Below are positions 46,677 to 57,433 of a stretch of DNA of 64,000 nucleotides, piece after piece. The translations under genes were made by a program, and so were the position numbers. The notes under the pieces were generated by a model that was not told the DNA's origin, ran no database searches, and saw nothing but the letters and a program-made list of their open reading frames with translations. The first letter of the stretch is position 1; each line of letters begins with the position of its first letter. Source of the stretch: Tricholoma matsutake (lineage: Eukaryota > Basidiomycota > Agaricomycetes > Agaricales > Tricholomataceae); NCBI GenBank assembly GCA_026075535.2, contig AP026548.1, positions 5,952,001 to 6,016,000 on the forward strand, written 5' to 3'.

Positions 46677-47795
46677 TGGTGTTAGGTCCTATAGAGGCCC
46701 AATAAAAAAATTCATTGCGCATCACCCATATATTATTTTAGTCATATTCAATGAGTCATTGTTTCTAAGACTTAATTAAGCCTTACTATTGTCCTCAATC
46801 GATACTAACCCTTAGTCTTAGAATCATATTAAGCCTTAAACCTTATTAACTGTTAAGCCTTAAGTCCAACACTGGGTCTTAATGGTTACATAATATCCTG
46901 CTTCCTTCAAGTTATCAACCCACTGCATGATGGATGTGCTGTCTTGGGAAGCAAGGCATATGGTCTCCTGCTCAATGGCCTTCTGGATGCAATAGACATT
47001 TGTGCACATCCCAAATTCATTGCAGTCAGCAAGTTTAACCTTGAGGTCATCAAGATTTGACTCCATGTACATCATCTTGCCATGGATTTCTGATAGCTTG
47101 ATCAACTATTAGATTATGGACAAATGGAGATAATACTAGATGAAGTCACCACAAACTTTGGCTTGATGCCAAGATGAAGAAGACATTCAATCTCCAGGCA
47201 GGTGGCTTCAGGAAGACATGTAAAATGTAAGCTCTTGCTGCTGATGGCATGGTCATGCTCAGGCTGATACAGTCCAAGAACTACATCTGTATCAGGATAT
47301 GTCTTGACTGTGAGCCTACAACTATATCCTGTGTGCTTTGTAGGGACCTTCCTATCCCAGTTGTTTTTCTTTGTGTACTTCTCACTCCCCAAGAGGGACG
47401 TCAAACCCACACAGAGATAAATGTAGTCATGTGATTAGTTGATCTGTCCAATGATGATCATTGATAATGCTGGTGATGGGCAATCCCTGCCAAAGAAATG
47501 TCACATTATGTAATACACTTATAGCCAGTTCCAATGGCAAATATTGAGATGAGCTTTTCATCACCCCTGAGCATGACAAAGATGCAAGTTATGGTGTGGG
47601 AAAGGACTGTTATATGTACATCTAGTTATAACTTGAAAACAGTGCCCAAGAATGGGTTATATTGAATATTTTCCTGGGTGTGATAAATGTGCAAATTGTG
47701 CAATCCCTCTCCATGGAGATCCCTCAATTGCTTTGGTAATATCATTCTAATTCTTCTTTATGACATCCTAAAAATATGTCAACACAACATGCTGG

Positions 47796-48768
47796 TGATG
47801 ATACTCAACCTGGAAACCCAAACAAAACCTGCAAAAAGGTCTCGAATGGTATAACACAAGTTAGAGAAAGGTTGAGAGGTGGTACTAAATATAAACCTAG
47901 AGTAGTCAAACAATGGAAGAGGTTTGAAGGTGTACAAAGATGATGATGAAGGTCTCCAAAGAGTTATGAAGAAGTTCAAAGAAATATGAAGGGGTTCAAA
48001 GTGGTTTCAAGAGGCTTTCAGAAGATGCAAATATTGTCAAGGAGTGATGGAGATGAATGATGATGATGTACAAAAGTTTCAAGAGGTGATAGATGATAGA
48101 CGATAGTTTTGAGAAGCAAGTACAAAGTTTTGAAGAAGTTTGCAGTAACCCACTAAACTTCAGGACTAAGACAAATGGCTTGGACTTTTGAAAGAGAGAC
48201 TCTTAATTCAGATGATAGAGATGTGAAGAAAATATATTTTCTGTCCCAAGTAGGTAGCTAGTACAAGTATTTATAAGTTTTGAAGACATAGTGCTAAAAA
48301 GGAAATAGAACATGAGGAGTACATGAGGCAAAATATGAGGCTAAAAGAATAAACCTATATCACTGAGGAAATAACAAATGATACAAAAGATAGCAGCCAA
48401 AATTGCTCTATCTCCAAAGGAACTTGTCTTATTGTTCTAATAAATCACCTACATCTTGCAAAATATCTCATTGTGTCCTAAAATGTGTGTTTCATTCTTG
48501 TCCTGTGTTTAATAAGCTTGCCATGCATTGCCAAGAGGTGCAGGGGTGCAGTAAGAGTGTCTGAAGATAGGGCTACATTGGCCAAGTGTGTTCGAAGTGC
48601 TGCAAAGTCATTCAAAATTGTTTGAAGTGTCACAAAAAACTTTGAAGTGCTTTTGTAAAGTTTGTAGACATTTGTAAGCATTCAGAGTGCCATGAGAGTT
48701 TGATACAAGGCTTCTGTGATGTATGGGAGTGGTTTCAGAGCTCTATCCATGAAGTGGACCTATCACCA
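47796..48768 (+). repeat. Copia-related 3' region repeat, copy 1
   Basis: Starts TGATGATACTCAACC and ends GTGGACCTATCA. It matches 53022-54267 along its length (GGAAACCCAAACAAAACC, TCGAATGGTATAACAC, GAGGCAA blocks), and in inverse 54268-55046. Rich in GTTCAAAG/TTTGAAG words. No coding capacity. Probably a fragment of the same retroelement family as the Copia copy at 52.5-59.5 kb. Confidence 0.6.
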
Positions 48769-49267
48769 GAGGAGCCTGTACCCCTTCAGGGGCTTGGAGG
48801 CATGTTCAAATTAGTGTTTTAAGGTTAGGTTAGGTTCGGTTTTTTGACCCTATGATGGGTAGACCATAACTGTAACTGGTCTAGGACTGACCAAGACATT
48901 GGGATAACCTAACCGGACTGACCAAGACCGGTCTTTTTTGGTTAATAGACCAAAAAAAGACTGGTTAAGACCGGTTTTTTGTCGTAAAATTTGTCATACT
49001 ATACAACCTATATGGATCTGGGCAAATATTACCTGGAACATTTAACCATTATATATAGGGATGGATATTGTAATTCCCCGGAGTTTGATACAATTTTTAA
49101 GAGATTTCATCAACATTTGACTGATATGGCCAAAACAAAAGTACAGTGTATTGGTTTGTGGTTTGCAGGCAGTTTGTAGTATGTAGTTACAACTTGTCAG
49201 GGCTGTTAATTGAATGAAATCTACAAGGTACAGATGTTTATGTGTGTTATTTTTATGTCATTGATGA
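48769..49267. repeat. Unassigned, with GGTTAGGTTAGG and ACTGG-type repeats
   Basis: 48819-48980 holds GGTTAGGTTAGGTTCGG, then GACCAAGACCGGTC-type inverted words. No gene. Confidence 0.35.
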
Positions 49268-49579
49268 CACTACTGGGGCCACAGAAACACAGCCTTAGAA
49301 ACTTGTTTTAAGACTTCTGATGTGTATATCCTTTGGATATTCTTAATATGTATGTAAAAGAAATTTCAGGGAAATATTTTAAATGTATCCAAGCTGTATC
49401 TGCAAGGAACATAAAAGGTGTATTCTACAATGTTTCTTTCAGATCCCTTCTGGAAACATTTTTCATGCTCCCTTTGTGTAAGTTAAGGAAACACTTTTTA
49501 TGTAATTATGGCTGTATCTGCAGAAAACACTTGACATATATTTTATTATGTGTTTTCTATGGATACATGCAAAGAACAA
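49268..49579 (+). mobile_element. CACTA-like foldback, single arm (copy 3)
   Basis: Begins CACTACTGGGG and follows one arm of the foldback element to about 49579 (ATACATGCAAAGAACAA), then switches to unrelated sequence at the point where the other copies reach their centre. It is a half element with no second terminus. The 90-codon frame in it is the arm's shadow frame, not a gene. Confidence 0.8.
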
Positions 49580-49720
49580 TGATTGGTAATGGGCATGCAA
49601 GGACATCCTCGATCATTTCTGCAGGTGCAATGATTGCACAACTGGTTTGCGCAGGGGTATTGACTGTGAAAATGGTGAGAGTACAATAGGGGCTGATGGA
49701 TCGACATATCGGAATGTTTG

Positions 49721-49823
49721 TAGATGGTTGGCACAAAAGGCGCCTTGTTGCGTGAAAGGCGCTTTGTTGCGCAAACGTTTGCAGGTGTGCAGAAACATTC
49801 ACAAATGTGTGCCAACCATTGTA
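49721..49823. repeat. Hairpin with tandem 19-bp core, MITE-like
   Basis: Outer arms TAGATGGTTGGCACA and TGTGCCAACCATTGTA; inside, AAAGGCGCCTTGTTGCG is followed by AAAGGCGCTTTGTTGCG. TA ends would suit a Tc1/mariner-type MITE, but this is one copy without proof of mobility. Confidence 0.45.
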
Positions 49824-49857
49824 GGGGCTCATAAGGTGTTCCCCTTACAGTAACCCC

Positions 49858-51710
49858 ATGACAGCCAGGTCAACTGCCATTGTATGCAATAGCCTACTAT
49901 GCAGCATCATGCTAAAGCTCCTGGAGAATGCAAAGACCAGAGCCTTTGATGAAGGAAAGGAGGAGGGCTACTATGAGGGATATGAGGATGAAAAGCACTT
50001 GGCCAGTGAGGATGAACAGAGCAAAGGAGTCTTTGAGACATTGAGGAGGGAAGATGAAGGAAAGGCACAAGCCACTGCATTTGAGCAAGGGAGAAAGAAG
50101 GGAGAAGAACATGGGAGAATGGCCAAAAGAGAGAGTTGGGAGACAAGGCATGGCCCAGACAAGTGCGAGGAGCAACGGATACAGCTCCAGAAGGTTGCAA
50201 TCGACGTGAATATGCAAACAGAACCAATGGCCAGTGTAACCATGGACTCAAGTGCACAGATGACATCCACCACCACTGTTGACATCAATACACAAATGGC
50301 ACCCCACAACATAACCCCCACCAGTCCGTCTTCAGCACCGTTGACAATGCCTGCACAGCACCCATCAGACACTTTGACAACACCATCAACGGCATCAACA
50401 CTGTTGACAACCACCACCACAACCTCATCCACTGCTTTGAACCTGCCCCCAACAGCTCCCAAATGATGGCACTCACTGCTGGCTCGACCTACAACACCCC
50501 TGATAACTCCCCAGCCCGTCCTCTTGAGCCCAGAGCCCCACTGTTCTGCCACCACGTCACAACCTACAATGGCAACAAAAACTGTTGCAACCACCCCTGG
50601 AATGACTACTAGGGCAACGACTAGCTGCCAGATGACTTCTTCCACCTCGTATACTAAGTGCCAGGCCCCAAACAATGTACATAAACAGTCTATAGCCCAA
50701 CAAACAATGTTACGTGAGGACGAGCAAATGTGCTCATCAAAACATGTCATTTACTCAACAGAACAACCCTGCTCACCCCAGGACTCCAAACGAAAGCCCA
50801 GAACACCTCCCAGCACCCCCCAGCTCATGCCCCAACACCCTGTTCCATACATCAAACCGCCCCATGCTGCCACCATGTCATCATTGATGATGACCAAGTC
50901 CCCTGCTCTGCTCGACTCAGGACCACCCCCCACAGCTCCAGAAGGATGACATACACACCTAGAGCCTGCAGAATATCCCTGGGATATGTTCCAACCACCC
51001 AGCTCTCCCCAGGTCACCCAGAAACGAGTTGTTTCACCCCCACTTGCATCATGCACCCCTGCCGTGTCACTAATGATGCTGTTGACACCTGTCAACACCC
51101 CCCATCCACTGCCATCACCACTGGTACACCCCTGCCAACCTCATCATGCATGGAAATGAGCCATTTTGCTACCTATGGTGGCACCAGATGACGAACACCT
51201 ATGGCTACAAAAAAATGATGCAGCAACAATGGTACCACCCCCAGCCACTGTTTTATGGCCCCCACCTCTTATCTCACCTTTTTCGAGCCACATACCACCA
51301 TGTTTGACACCTACGTGTCTCGACTGGGCAGATGACGCCATGTCGTTACTGATTTCTCCCAGTACCCAGCCACGAGACCTCGCTGTTCTGAAAACAGACT
51401 GTCGATAGCCGTTTGGAACACTACGACAACAGATGAGGCGATGACAAGCCCCAACCCCACCATATTTTTCTTCACAGTCTCGAAAGTCTTCGTATCCAGC
51501 CTCACCATCTCTTCATTGGTCTCAAGCTCAACCCTTTATCACCTGATGTCACCCCTCTGGTATTGGACCAGGCAAGCCCATTATTGTTGCCCCTGTTGGA
51601 GTAGCACCTGCACCTGCTGCTTCTGTTCCGAAACTTGACTGGGACCTAGACCCTCACCTCATTGACTTAACCCAGGCACTTCAAGCTCTAGGATGGGCCC
51701 CCCCTTGTTG
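49858..51710 (+). pseudogene. Repetitive-looking hypothetical ORF with charged, Gly-periodic N-terminus
   Basis: First segment 49858-50466 is open for 202 codons: a start, then a charged stretch with Gly every 3-4 residues (FDEGKEEGYYEGYEDE), an Arg/Glu-rich helix and a Thr/Pro-rich tail (NMQTEPM, INTQMAP). The Thr/Pro-rich character continues in other frames to about 51190, and near 51640-51700 the plus strand reads a C-terminus KLDWDLDPHLIDLTQALQAL before a stop. This N- and C-terminal combination is one I know from many mushroom hypothetical proteins; function unknown. At least two frameshifts. A purine-rich tract and LTR-like sequence follow, so it may belong to a non-autonomous retroelement. 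Confidence 0.45.
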
Positions 51711-51819
51711 AGTATTCTTCTGCTTTATTTTTTCTCAATCATTGAATTTTTTTTTGTCACATTGTTTATATTATTCCTATACCTATTGTTCTGCATTCAG
51801 CTTTTTCTTTTGTTTTCTT

Positions 51820-52536
51820 CCTGTGGCGATGAGGACGTCGCCTTTTTTGGAGGTGGGCAAATGGAGTAGGGTGTTTGGGCACCTACTCCAGGTGGTCACG
51901 TGACCATGTAGTCAGTAGACAGTCACATGTAGATACAGGCTCAGGCTATACCATCACTGTCCCTGCCCTAGCTATAGGCAGGAGACTTGCTACATCTCCA
52001 CCAGCATGACTGAAATGAGAGCATGAAGAACCCCAGGTATGGGGTGAGGAAGACGACCTGGACAAACTGATGAGCCCCAAGAATGAAACAATGGGACACC
52101 ACAAAAAGATGGGTAGCCCTCCTGATCCCTTCCCACCACAGCGCGTCCTCCACATCATCCTTGCAAGACTCCTAGAATGAGCATCTCAGCTTAGCTGACC
52201 AACCCCCACATTGTGGGGATGCTCTACTTTCTTTAATGTAGTTTTCTGTATTTATCTCACCAATAATATACATGTATTACTTTTAAAAGTTGTCTAATAA
52301 GATGAAGTTGAGGGTTCTAAGTACCCCTCAGGGGAAGTACTTATTGACTTAATAAACAATGTGCTGCACTTAGAATATTCCAAGTCAACGATCTGAAGAT
52401 CTCTACACATGACAAGAAAATCATGTGATCTGTTTTTTTGTGGGTCATGTTTAGGAGATGTCAAGATAGAATTTACTGAATGCCCCTCTCCTACAACAGT
52501 CTTCTAGCCCCAGGATATATATACTTTCCTCACTGA
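51820..52536 (+). repeat. LTR-like 3' end downstream of the hypothetical ORF
   Basis: GGCGATGAGGACGTCGCC (a small hairpin), then CTTTTTTGGAGGTGGGC, which resembles a Gypsy polypurine tract, and a non-coding stretch of about 680 bp ending at the Copia LTR. The start fits an LTR 3' end, but no second copy lies in the window, so this is provisional. Confidence 0.35.
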
Positions 52537-52904
52537 TGTTGATGGTGTAGAAAAGTGATCCTAGTACAAATAAGATCCTCTCAGTCTCTGTACAAGTGAC
52601 TGTATTCATGTATACTGTACCTAGTACAAATAAGATCGTCTAATAGGTACAGTAACTATAGGCATATAAGTAAGTGGTATAAACTGTGTTCACCTCAGTC
52701 TCTGTACAAGTGACTGAGGTGGTAACTAAAGTATGTACTGTATATATATGTATTGTGTATAACAAAGAGAATTAGAGATAAAGGGGGCTCAGTAATGGAC
52801 TGTAGACATGCATCAAAGGGAAAGGCTAAATATAGTGCACACATCAAAACAATACTCATGGTGTATTCTTAGCAAGGCAACTGCAGGTGCATGCATTCTC
52901 AACA
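52537..52904 (-). repeat. 3' LTR of the Copia element
   Basis: On the minus strand it begins TGTTGAGAATGC directly after a polypurine tract GGTGAGGAGGAG (52916-52905) and ends CACCATCAACA at 52537, giving TGTTG...CAACA termini as usual for Copia. It contains duplicated words (CTAGTACAAATAAGATC; CAGTCTCTGTACAAGTGACTG) and a TATATATA box-like stretch. Confidence 0.75.
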
Positions 52905-53021
52905 CTCCTCCTCACCGTTGATAGGTCCACCTTGTTGTTCAAGCTCAGAGAACACATCTATGATTGTTGTCAAAGCTCTATGAGTATCTACAGACCTCTA
53001 CAAAGCTCTACAGACCCATAT

Positions 53022-54267
53022 GATGATGATACTCAACCAGGAAACCCAAACAAAACCCACAATAAGGGCTCGAATGGTATAACACTAGTTAGAGGAAGGT
53101 TGTAAGGTGGTACTAAATATCACCGCTGTTACCCAAGGCTATGAAAACAACTCTAGAGGGTATCTGATGAAGTTCAATGAAGTTTGAGAGTATTCGAAGC
53201 GCTGCAATGATGTCTGACAGAAGTTCAATAAAGATTGAAAGTGTACGAAGCACTGCAATGATGTCTGACAGAAGTTCAATAAAGATCGAAAGTGTACGAA
53301 GCGCTGCGATGATGTCTGACAGAAGTTCAATAAAGATCAAAAGTGTACGAAGCGCTGTGATGATGTTCGAGGGAAAGTTTAATGAAGTTCGGGAGTGTAC
53401 AAAGGGGTGCAATGAAGTTCAAAGAAGTATGAAGAGGTGTGATGAAGTTTGAAGAAGTTTGAAGAGGTGCGATGATGTTCGAAGTAGTTTGAAGGACTTT
53501 ATAGAAGATGAGGATGCTTTCGACGATGGCTGAGGATAGACTATAGGGATGTAGAAAGGCGTCGAGAGTGGATAGATGATACGCGATAGTTTTGAGAAGC
53601 TAGTATGAAGAGTTCAAGAAAATTCAGCATAAAACACTGAATTTCAAGACTAAGTCGAGACGCTTGGACTCAAGAGAATGGCTCTTAAATCAGATGATTG
53701 GTGTGAGAGGACGATGTATTCTGTCTTTCTAAGTAGCTAGTACAAGGCTATATATGTTTGGGAGAAGTGATACTAAAAAGGGAATAAAACATGAGGAATA
53801 CATGAGGCAAGATATAAAACAATAGAGAATCTTTGCAAATCATAGAATAGATGAAAGAAGATGAGAAGGGAAATGTATAGAGTCATGATTTATCATGGGT
53901 ACCTGTCCCCATTGATCCAATATATCATCAAGATATCAAAGCGCCACAATCGCGTCCTAAAATCCCGTCGTTGTGTCTCCTTGTGTCCGTTGGTGCTCGA
54001 TATGCAATGCACTAACTCTTACAAGGTGTGCTGCATGTATCCAAAGGGTGGTGCAATAGGTGTATGGCGGCCAAAGGTGTTCAAAGTGCTGTGAAGTTGT
54101 TCAAAGTCATTCAAAGTCATTCAAAGTCGTTCAAAGTTGATCAAAGTTGATCAAAGTAGTTTTGGAGCAGTGTCGCAGGATTCGTAGGGGTTTGGAGTGT
54201 GCATTTTGATGTGTCGATGCCTCTGGAGACATTCCCAGAGCTTAGAGCGCACAGTGGACCTATCAAC
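53022..54267 (+). repeat. Copia-related 3' region repeat, copy 2 (inverted within the element)
   Basis: Same orientation as the copy at 47796, thus opposite to the Copia coding strand. Bounded by GTTGATAGGTCCACC (52918) and GTGGACCTATCAACA (54267), an inverted pair. Includes a 51-bp tandem array at about 53192-53400. Confidence 0.6.
53192..53400 (+). repeat. 51-bp tandem repeat array
   Basis: About four units of GATGTCTGACAGAAGTTCAA followed by TAAAGATYGAAAGTGTACGA and GCGCTGCRAT. Units differ by a few bases. The period is divisible by three, which leaves long frames open on both strands; these frames are artefacts. Confidence 0.85.
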
Positions 54268-55046
54268 AAACCCCTCCGAGGTTCTACAAACCTCTACAAA
54301 GTCACAAAAATGCTTCAAAATTCTTCGCAACACCTCAAAATTCTTCATATGCCTTCAGCCACCATAATACAATTCCCCCAACCTTTGGACACACATTCCA
54401 CACTTGCTACACATTGCCACATCATATTCTGAGTACACCAGACATGAGGAGACAAGACATTTCGCTTTTTAGGACACATTGCAGTATTTTTGACATTTCC
54501 ATGATATATTGGAACAATAGGACAAGTACCTTTGATATATTATGCTTCTACACCTTTCCCCTCACATAATTTCTCATTTATTTTGTGATTTGGATACTTC
54601 TTTATTGTCTTATTCCTTGCCTCATGGGAGCCTCATGGCCTTATTTCCTTTTAGTACTATTTCCCCCAAACTTATATAGTCTTGTACTACTATACAACAA
54701 AAAAAGAATACATTGTCACATCAGTCCCTCGTATATCATATTAGTCTGACTCAGGAGTTTTCCTCTTGAGTTCCAGCACCTCATCTTAGCTCTAAAGTTC
54801 TGCAAATCATTGCAAACTTCTTCGAAATTTGTCATACCATCTCTAAACTCTCTCCTATCATCTCAATCATCTCTTGTCACCTTTGACTCCCATCACCATT
54901 TTGTACTATCCACACCCTATTCTCGTCATTATCCTCAAAAACCTTCAAAACAACTTTGCACACCCTCAAAATTCTTCAAACTTCTTTGCACACACTCGAA
55001 ATTCTTCAAACTTCTTCATAAGCTTTCGCAGTACTTCATACAGCAT
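54268..55046 (-). repeat. Copia-related 3' region repeat, copy 3
   Basis: Read on the minus strand it follows the RNase H end and resembles copies 1 and 2 (GAAGAAGTTTGAAGAATTT, ATGAGGCAAGGAATAA, AATATATCATGG, TGTGTCCTAAAA), at perhaps two-thirds identity by eye. It is in the expected orientation for this Copia, so it is the element's own 3' non-coding region. Confidence 0.55.
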
Positions 55047-55050
55047 CGCA

Positions 55051-55467
55051 TCACATTGCATAGATAATTGTAGGCATATTTTCTTGGTAACTAATAGCAT
55101 TAAGTAACATGCGTAGCCAAATGCACTCTTTTGCAGCTTCAAATGCTGCGATGTATTCTGCCTCACACGTGGATGCTGCAACAACTTTCTGCTTATGAGC
55201 AGCCCAAGAGACTGCACCAGACCCAAGGGAGCAAATGTAACTGCTGACACTTCGACATGTGTTGAGACAGTTGGCCCAATCTGAGTCAGTAAATGCATGT
55301 AAGGTGATGGGAAGGTGGCCACCCAGGTGAAGTTTGAGATTCCTGGTGCCTTTAAGATAATGTACCAGTCTTATAGCAGCATCCCAGTGTTTGGACAAAT
55401 ATGAATCTAGGTACTGTGAGAGCTGTTGGACTGCATAAGAAATATCCAGACGGGTAGAAATTGCCAA
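55051..55467 (-). pseudogene. Copia RNase H
   Basis: Degrades the RNA strand of the replication hybrid. Contains RLDISYAVQQLSQYLD, LHAFTDSDWANCLNTCRS, SYICSLGSGAVSWAAHKQ and VVAASTCEAEYIAAFEAAKE with Asp and Glu residues of the RNase H site; typical Copia spacing. The upstream RT frame is shifted relative to it near 55470-55500. Confidence 0.85.
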
Positions 55468-56482
55468 GTAAAGTAAACCCTATGAGAGAGCAGTAAGGGA
55501 GTTTGAGAAGAGCATTTTTGGTGGTTGATGAGAGAGACCATTGATCAGAGCGGCATAGTTTCAAACTGGGCTCGAGAGGAGCAGATACTGGGTAAGTGTC
55601 CTTTTGTCCAAATTGTTCAACAACCTTGTCAATAAGGGCCATCTGAGAAAGTGCAACAGTGTGTGTTTTGTGGTCCCAAGTAACAGCAATACCCATGATA
55701 AAATGGGCCATCCCTAATTTGGATATGGTCCACACCTCACACATTTGGTTCTTGAAACACTCGTTTTCCTCTTTGGAATCAGCAATGGCTAAAAAATTGT
55801 CAATGTGCACAGCAGTGATAATTATTCCGCCATCAGTTTTGTGATAATGGATGCAAGATTCACAAGATAGATGAGTGAATCCCCAATCTAGCATCTGAGC
55901 ATTGAGAGTTTGATTCCAGATACGGCCACTTTGTTTCATGCCATATAAGCCATGCTGGAGTTGCCACACCCAGTCCTCCTTTCCCAGTTCCTCAGAACCA
56001 GTGGGCTGTTGCATATATTGTACTTCAATGTCTGGGAGTAAGCCATAGAGAAAGGCCATTTTTATATTGATTTGCTGTGCATCCCATCCAAGAGAGGCCA
56101 CAATATGTAAGAGAATGCACCAAGATTCCATGCGTGTGGTTGGTGAGGTAGTTTTGGTATAGTCCTTCCCATAAATCTGCTCATGACCTCTGAAGACGAG
56201 CCATACTTTCCATCTAACTGTGGTGCCAATTTCATCGCACTTGATGTGGAAGACAGGTTTCCCCTTCCAGATGCACTTACCCTGAGGGACATCTGAGCAT
56301 GGTATTAATTTGTAGACCCCCATTTCTTTTAGGGACTGCAGCTCATCACGGTAACCCTGTTCCCAGCATGCAGCATCAGCTGAGTTCTTTGCCTCATCCC
56401 ATGTTTTTGGCTCATCCTCAAATCGAAGTGATTCTGGATCAAAATTGACCATCTCCAAGATCAGGGCCTGGAGTTGATGCAC
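55352..56482 (-). pseudogene. Copia reverse transcriptase with altered active site
   Basis: RT domain from KLIPCSDVPQGKCIWKGKPV through LVFRGHEQIYGKDYTKTTSP and INIKMAFLYGLL to VALSQMALIDKVVEQFG. In the family the region reads DVKxAFLYG with the first catalytic Asp, here NIKMAFLYG, and the YVDD box reads AVHIDNFLAIAD, losing the second Asp. The enzyme should be inactive. The last residues of this frame (after SLIGFTLLGN) are out of register with the family. Confidence 0.82.
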
Positions 56483-56512
56483 TTGATCACCTAGAGCAAG
56501 ATCATTGAATGA

Positions 56513-57283
56513 TCAACAAAGATCTTCTATGACATCATGATCATGATCAACAGGTATTTGATCCAATCCAGCACCAACATTGACTGCTCTATGTTCCCGC
56601 CATGCCTCTTTGATCTGAGTGGCACTCTCTTGAGACTCATGAATGGTGATTTCCATTCTAGTGATGACAGGACCCCCACTTGGATTTTTCTCTGTTGGTA
56701 TCGGTACATGGGTGGATCGGCATACATGGGGCTGGGGCGGTATCGACTGATGTTCTGCATTATCAGGAGTAAGTGCCGAGGGTTGTGCTTGGTCATGAAA
56801 GGACTCATCATCATCATCATTATTCAATGATAGAGGAGTCAGAAAGGGCTGTGTGCTCTGTGGCTTCTCATTGGTATCATCATCATCCAGTGCTGTGGGC
56901 ACAGGTGGCATGTGGCCATCATGACTTTCCAGGAATCTAACATGATAGGAATTATGAACCTTGCACATGGTACGATTATAACACCTGTATGACTTAGACC
57001 TTGAGTCATACCCAATCAGGACACATTCAATGGAACATTCAAATATCTTGGGGTTATCCTTTTTTGGAATAAGAAGGAAAGTGTTGCACCCAATTTCTCG
57101 TAGATATGAATAGTCAGGTTTTTTGCTGTACCAAAGTTCCCAAGGAGTTGATCCTGCAAGTGAACGAGTGGTGGTCTTGGCATGTAGATGAGATGCAGTG
57201 AGATAAAACTCATCCCAGATGAATGGGGGTAATCCTGCATATATATGCATTGTATGGGCCTTAGCCATCAATGTTCTATGCAT
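56513..57283 (-). pseudogene. Copia integrase C-terminal part
   Basis: End of the integrase core and C-terminal region: AGLPPFIWDEFYLTASHLHA, LAGSTPWELWYSKKPDYSYL, IFECSIECVLIGYDSRSKSY (the usual xxVFLGYxxxxKGYRxx motif of Copia), then an acidic, low-complexity linker to the RT. A gap with stops (57284-57433) separates it from the upstream part. Confidence 0.8.
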
Positions 57284-57433
57284 GTGCTCTACTCAGCCAA
57301 TGTGTGCAGAAGTGTGTGGAGCTGTGAAACATTGATCCATACCACGAGTCTTCAGCCAATTTCCCATCTCATGGGATTTAAGCTCACCATTATCAGTGAT
57401 ATAAGTGCCAACTTTGAGTCCCGTCTCATTTTC

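Larger units (their letters stand above)
43171..46874 (-). mobile_element. hAT transposon inserted in the MULE locus
   Basis: Ends CAGTGTTGGA and TCCAACACTG with subterminal repeats (TAAGGGGTTATTAA twice at the left; TTAAGCCTTA repeats at the right). The flanks carry a near-duplicate 8-mer, GGTCTTAT at the left (three bases from the end) and GGTCTTAA at the right (46875-46882). The encoded transposase is minus-strand. The MULE protein sequence reads up to YYVTIKT on one side and resumes on the other. Confidence 0.75.
41020..47410 (-). mobile_element. MULE-type transposase locus, dead and multiply invaded
   Basis: Minus-strand remains of a Mutator-like transposase. N-terminal zinc-finger/DNA-binding-like part at 47410-47114 (GYSCRLTVKTYPDTDVVLGL, PEHDHAISSKSLHF) and 47105-46875; catalytic part below the hAT insertion with FAGVDATHNTMHYENMSLF (first catalytic Asp region) near 43050 and LLCWWHVLHAWQQHF near 42700; C-terminal parts at 42647-42450 (VNLWSAVYHKDHTVFELSDT), about 42060-41880 and 41790-41446 (LANQICFHPPTML). 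Many stops. The hAT element 43171-46874 and the foldback 42095-42450 are inserted in it. Terminal inverted repeats were not found. Confidence 0.72.

Noticed and set aside
48819..48840. Telomere-like GGTTAGGTTAGG
   Set aside because: Only two to three units of the wrong period for fungal TTAGGG telomeres; probably part of a degenerate repeat.
53192..53400. Possible CRISPR array
   Set aside because: Units are contiguous without unique spacers and the genome is eukaryotic; it is a minisatellite.
53113..53452. Frames encoding repeated 17-residue units on both strands
   Set aside because: Produced by the 51-bp tandem repeat, whose period is a multiple of three.
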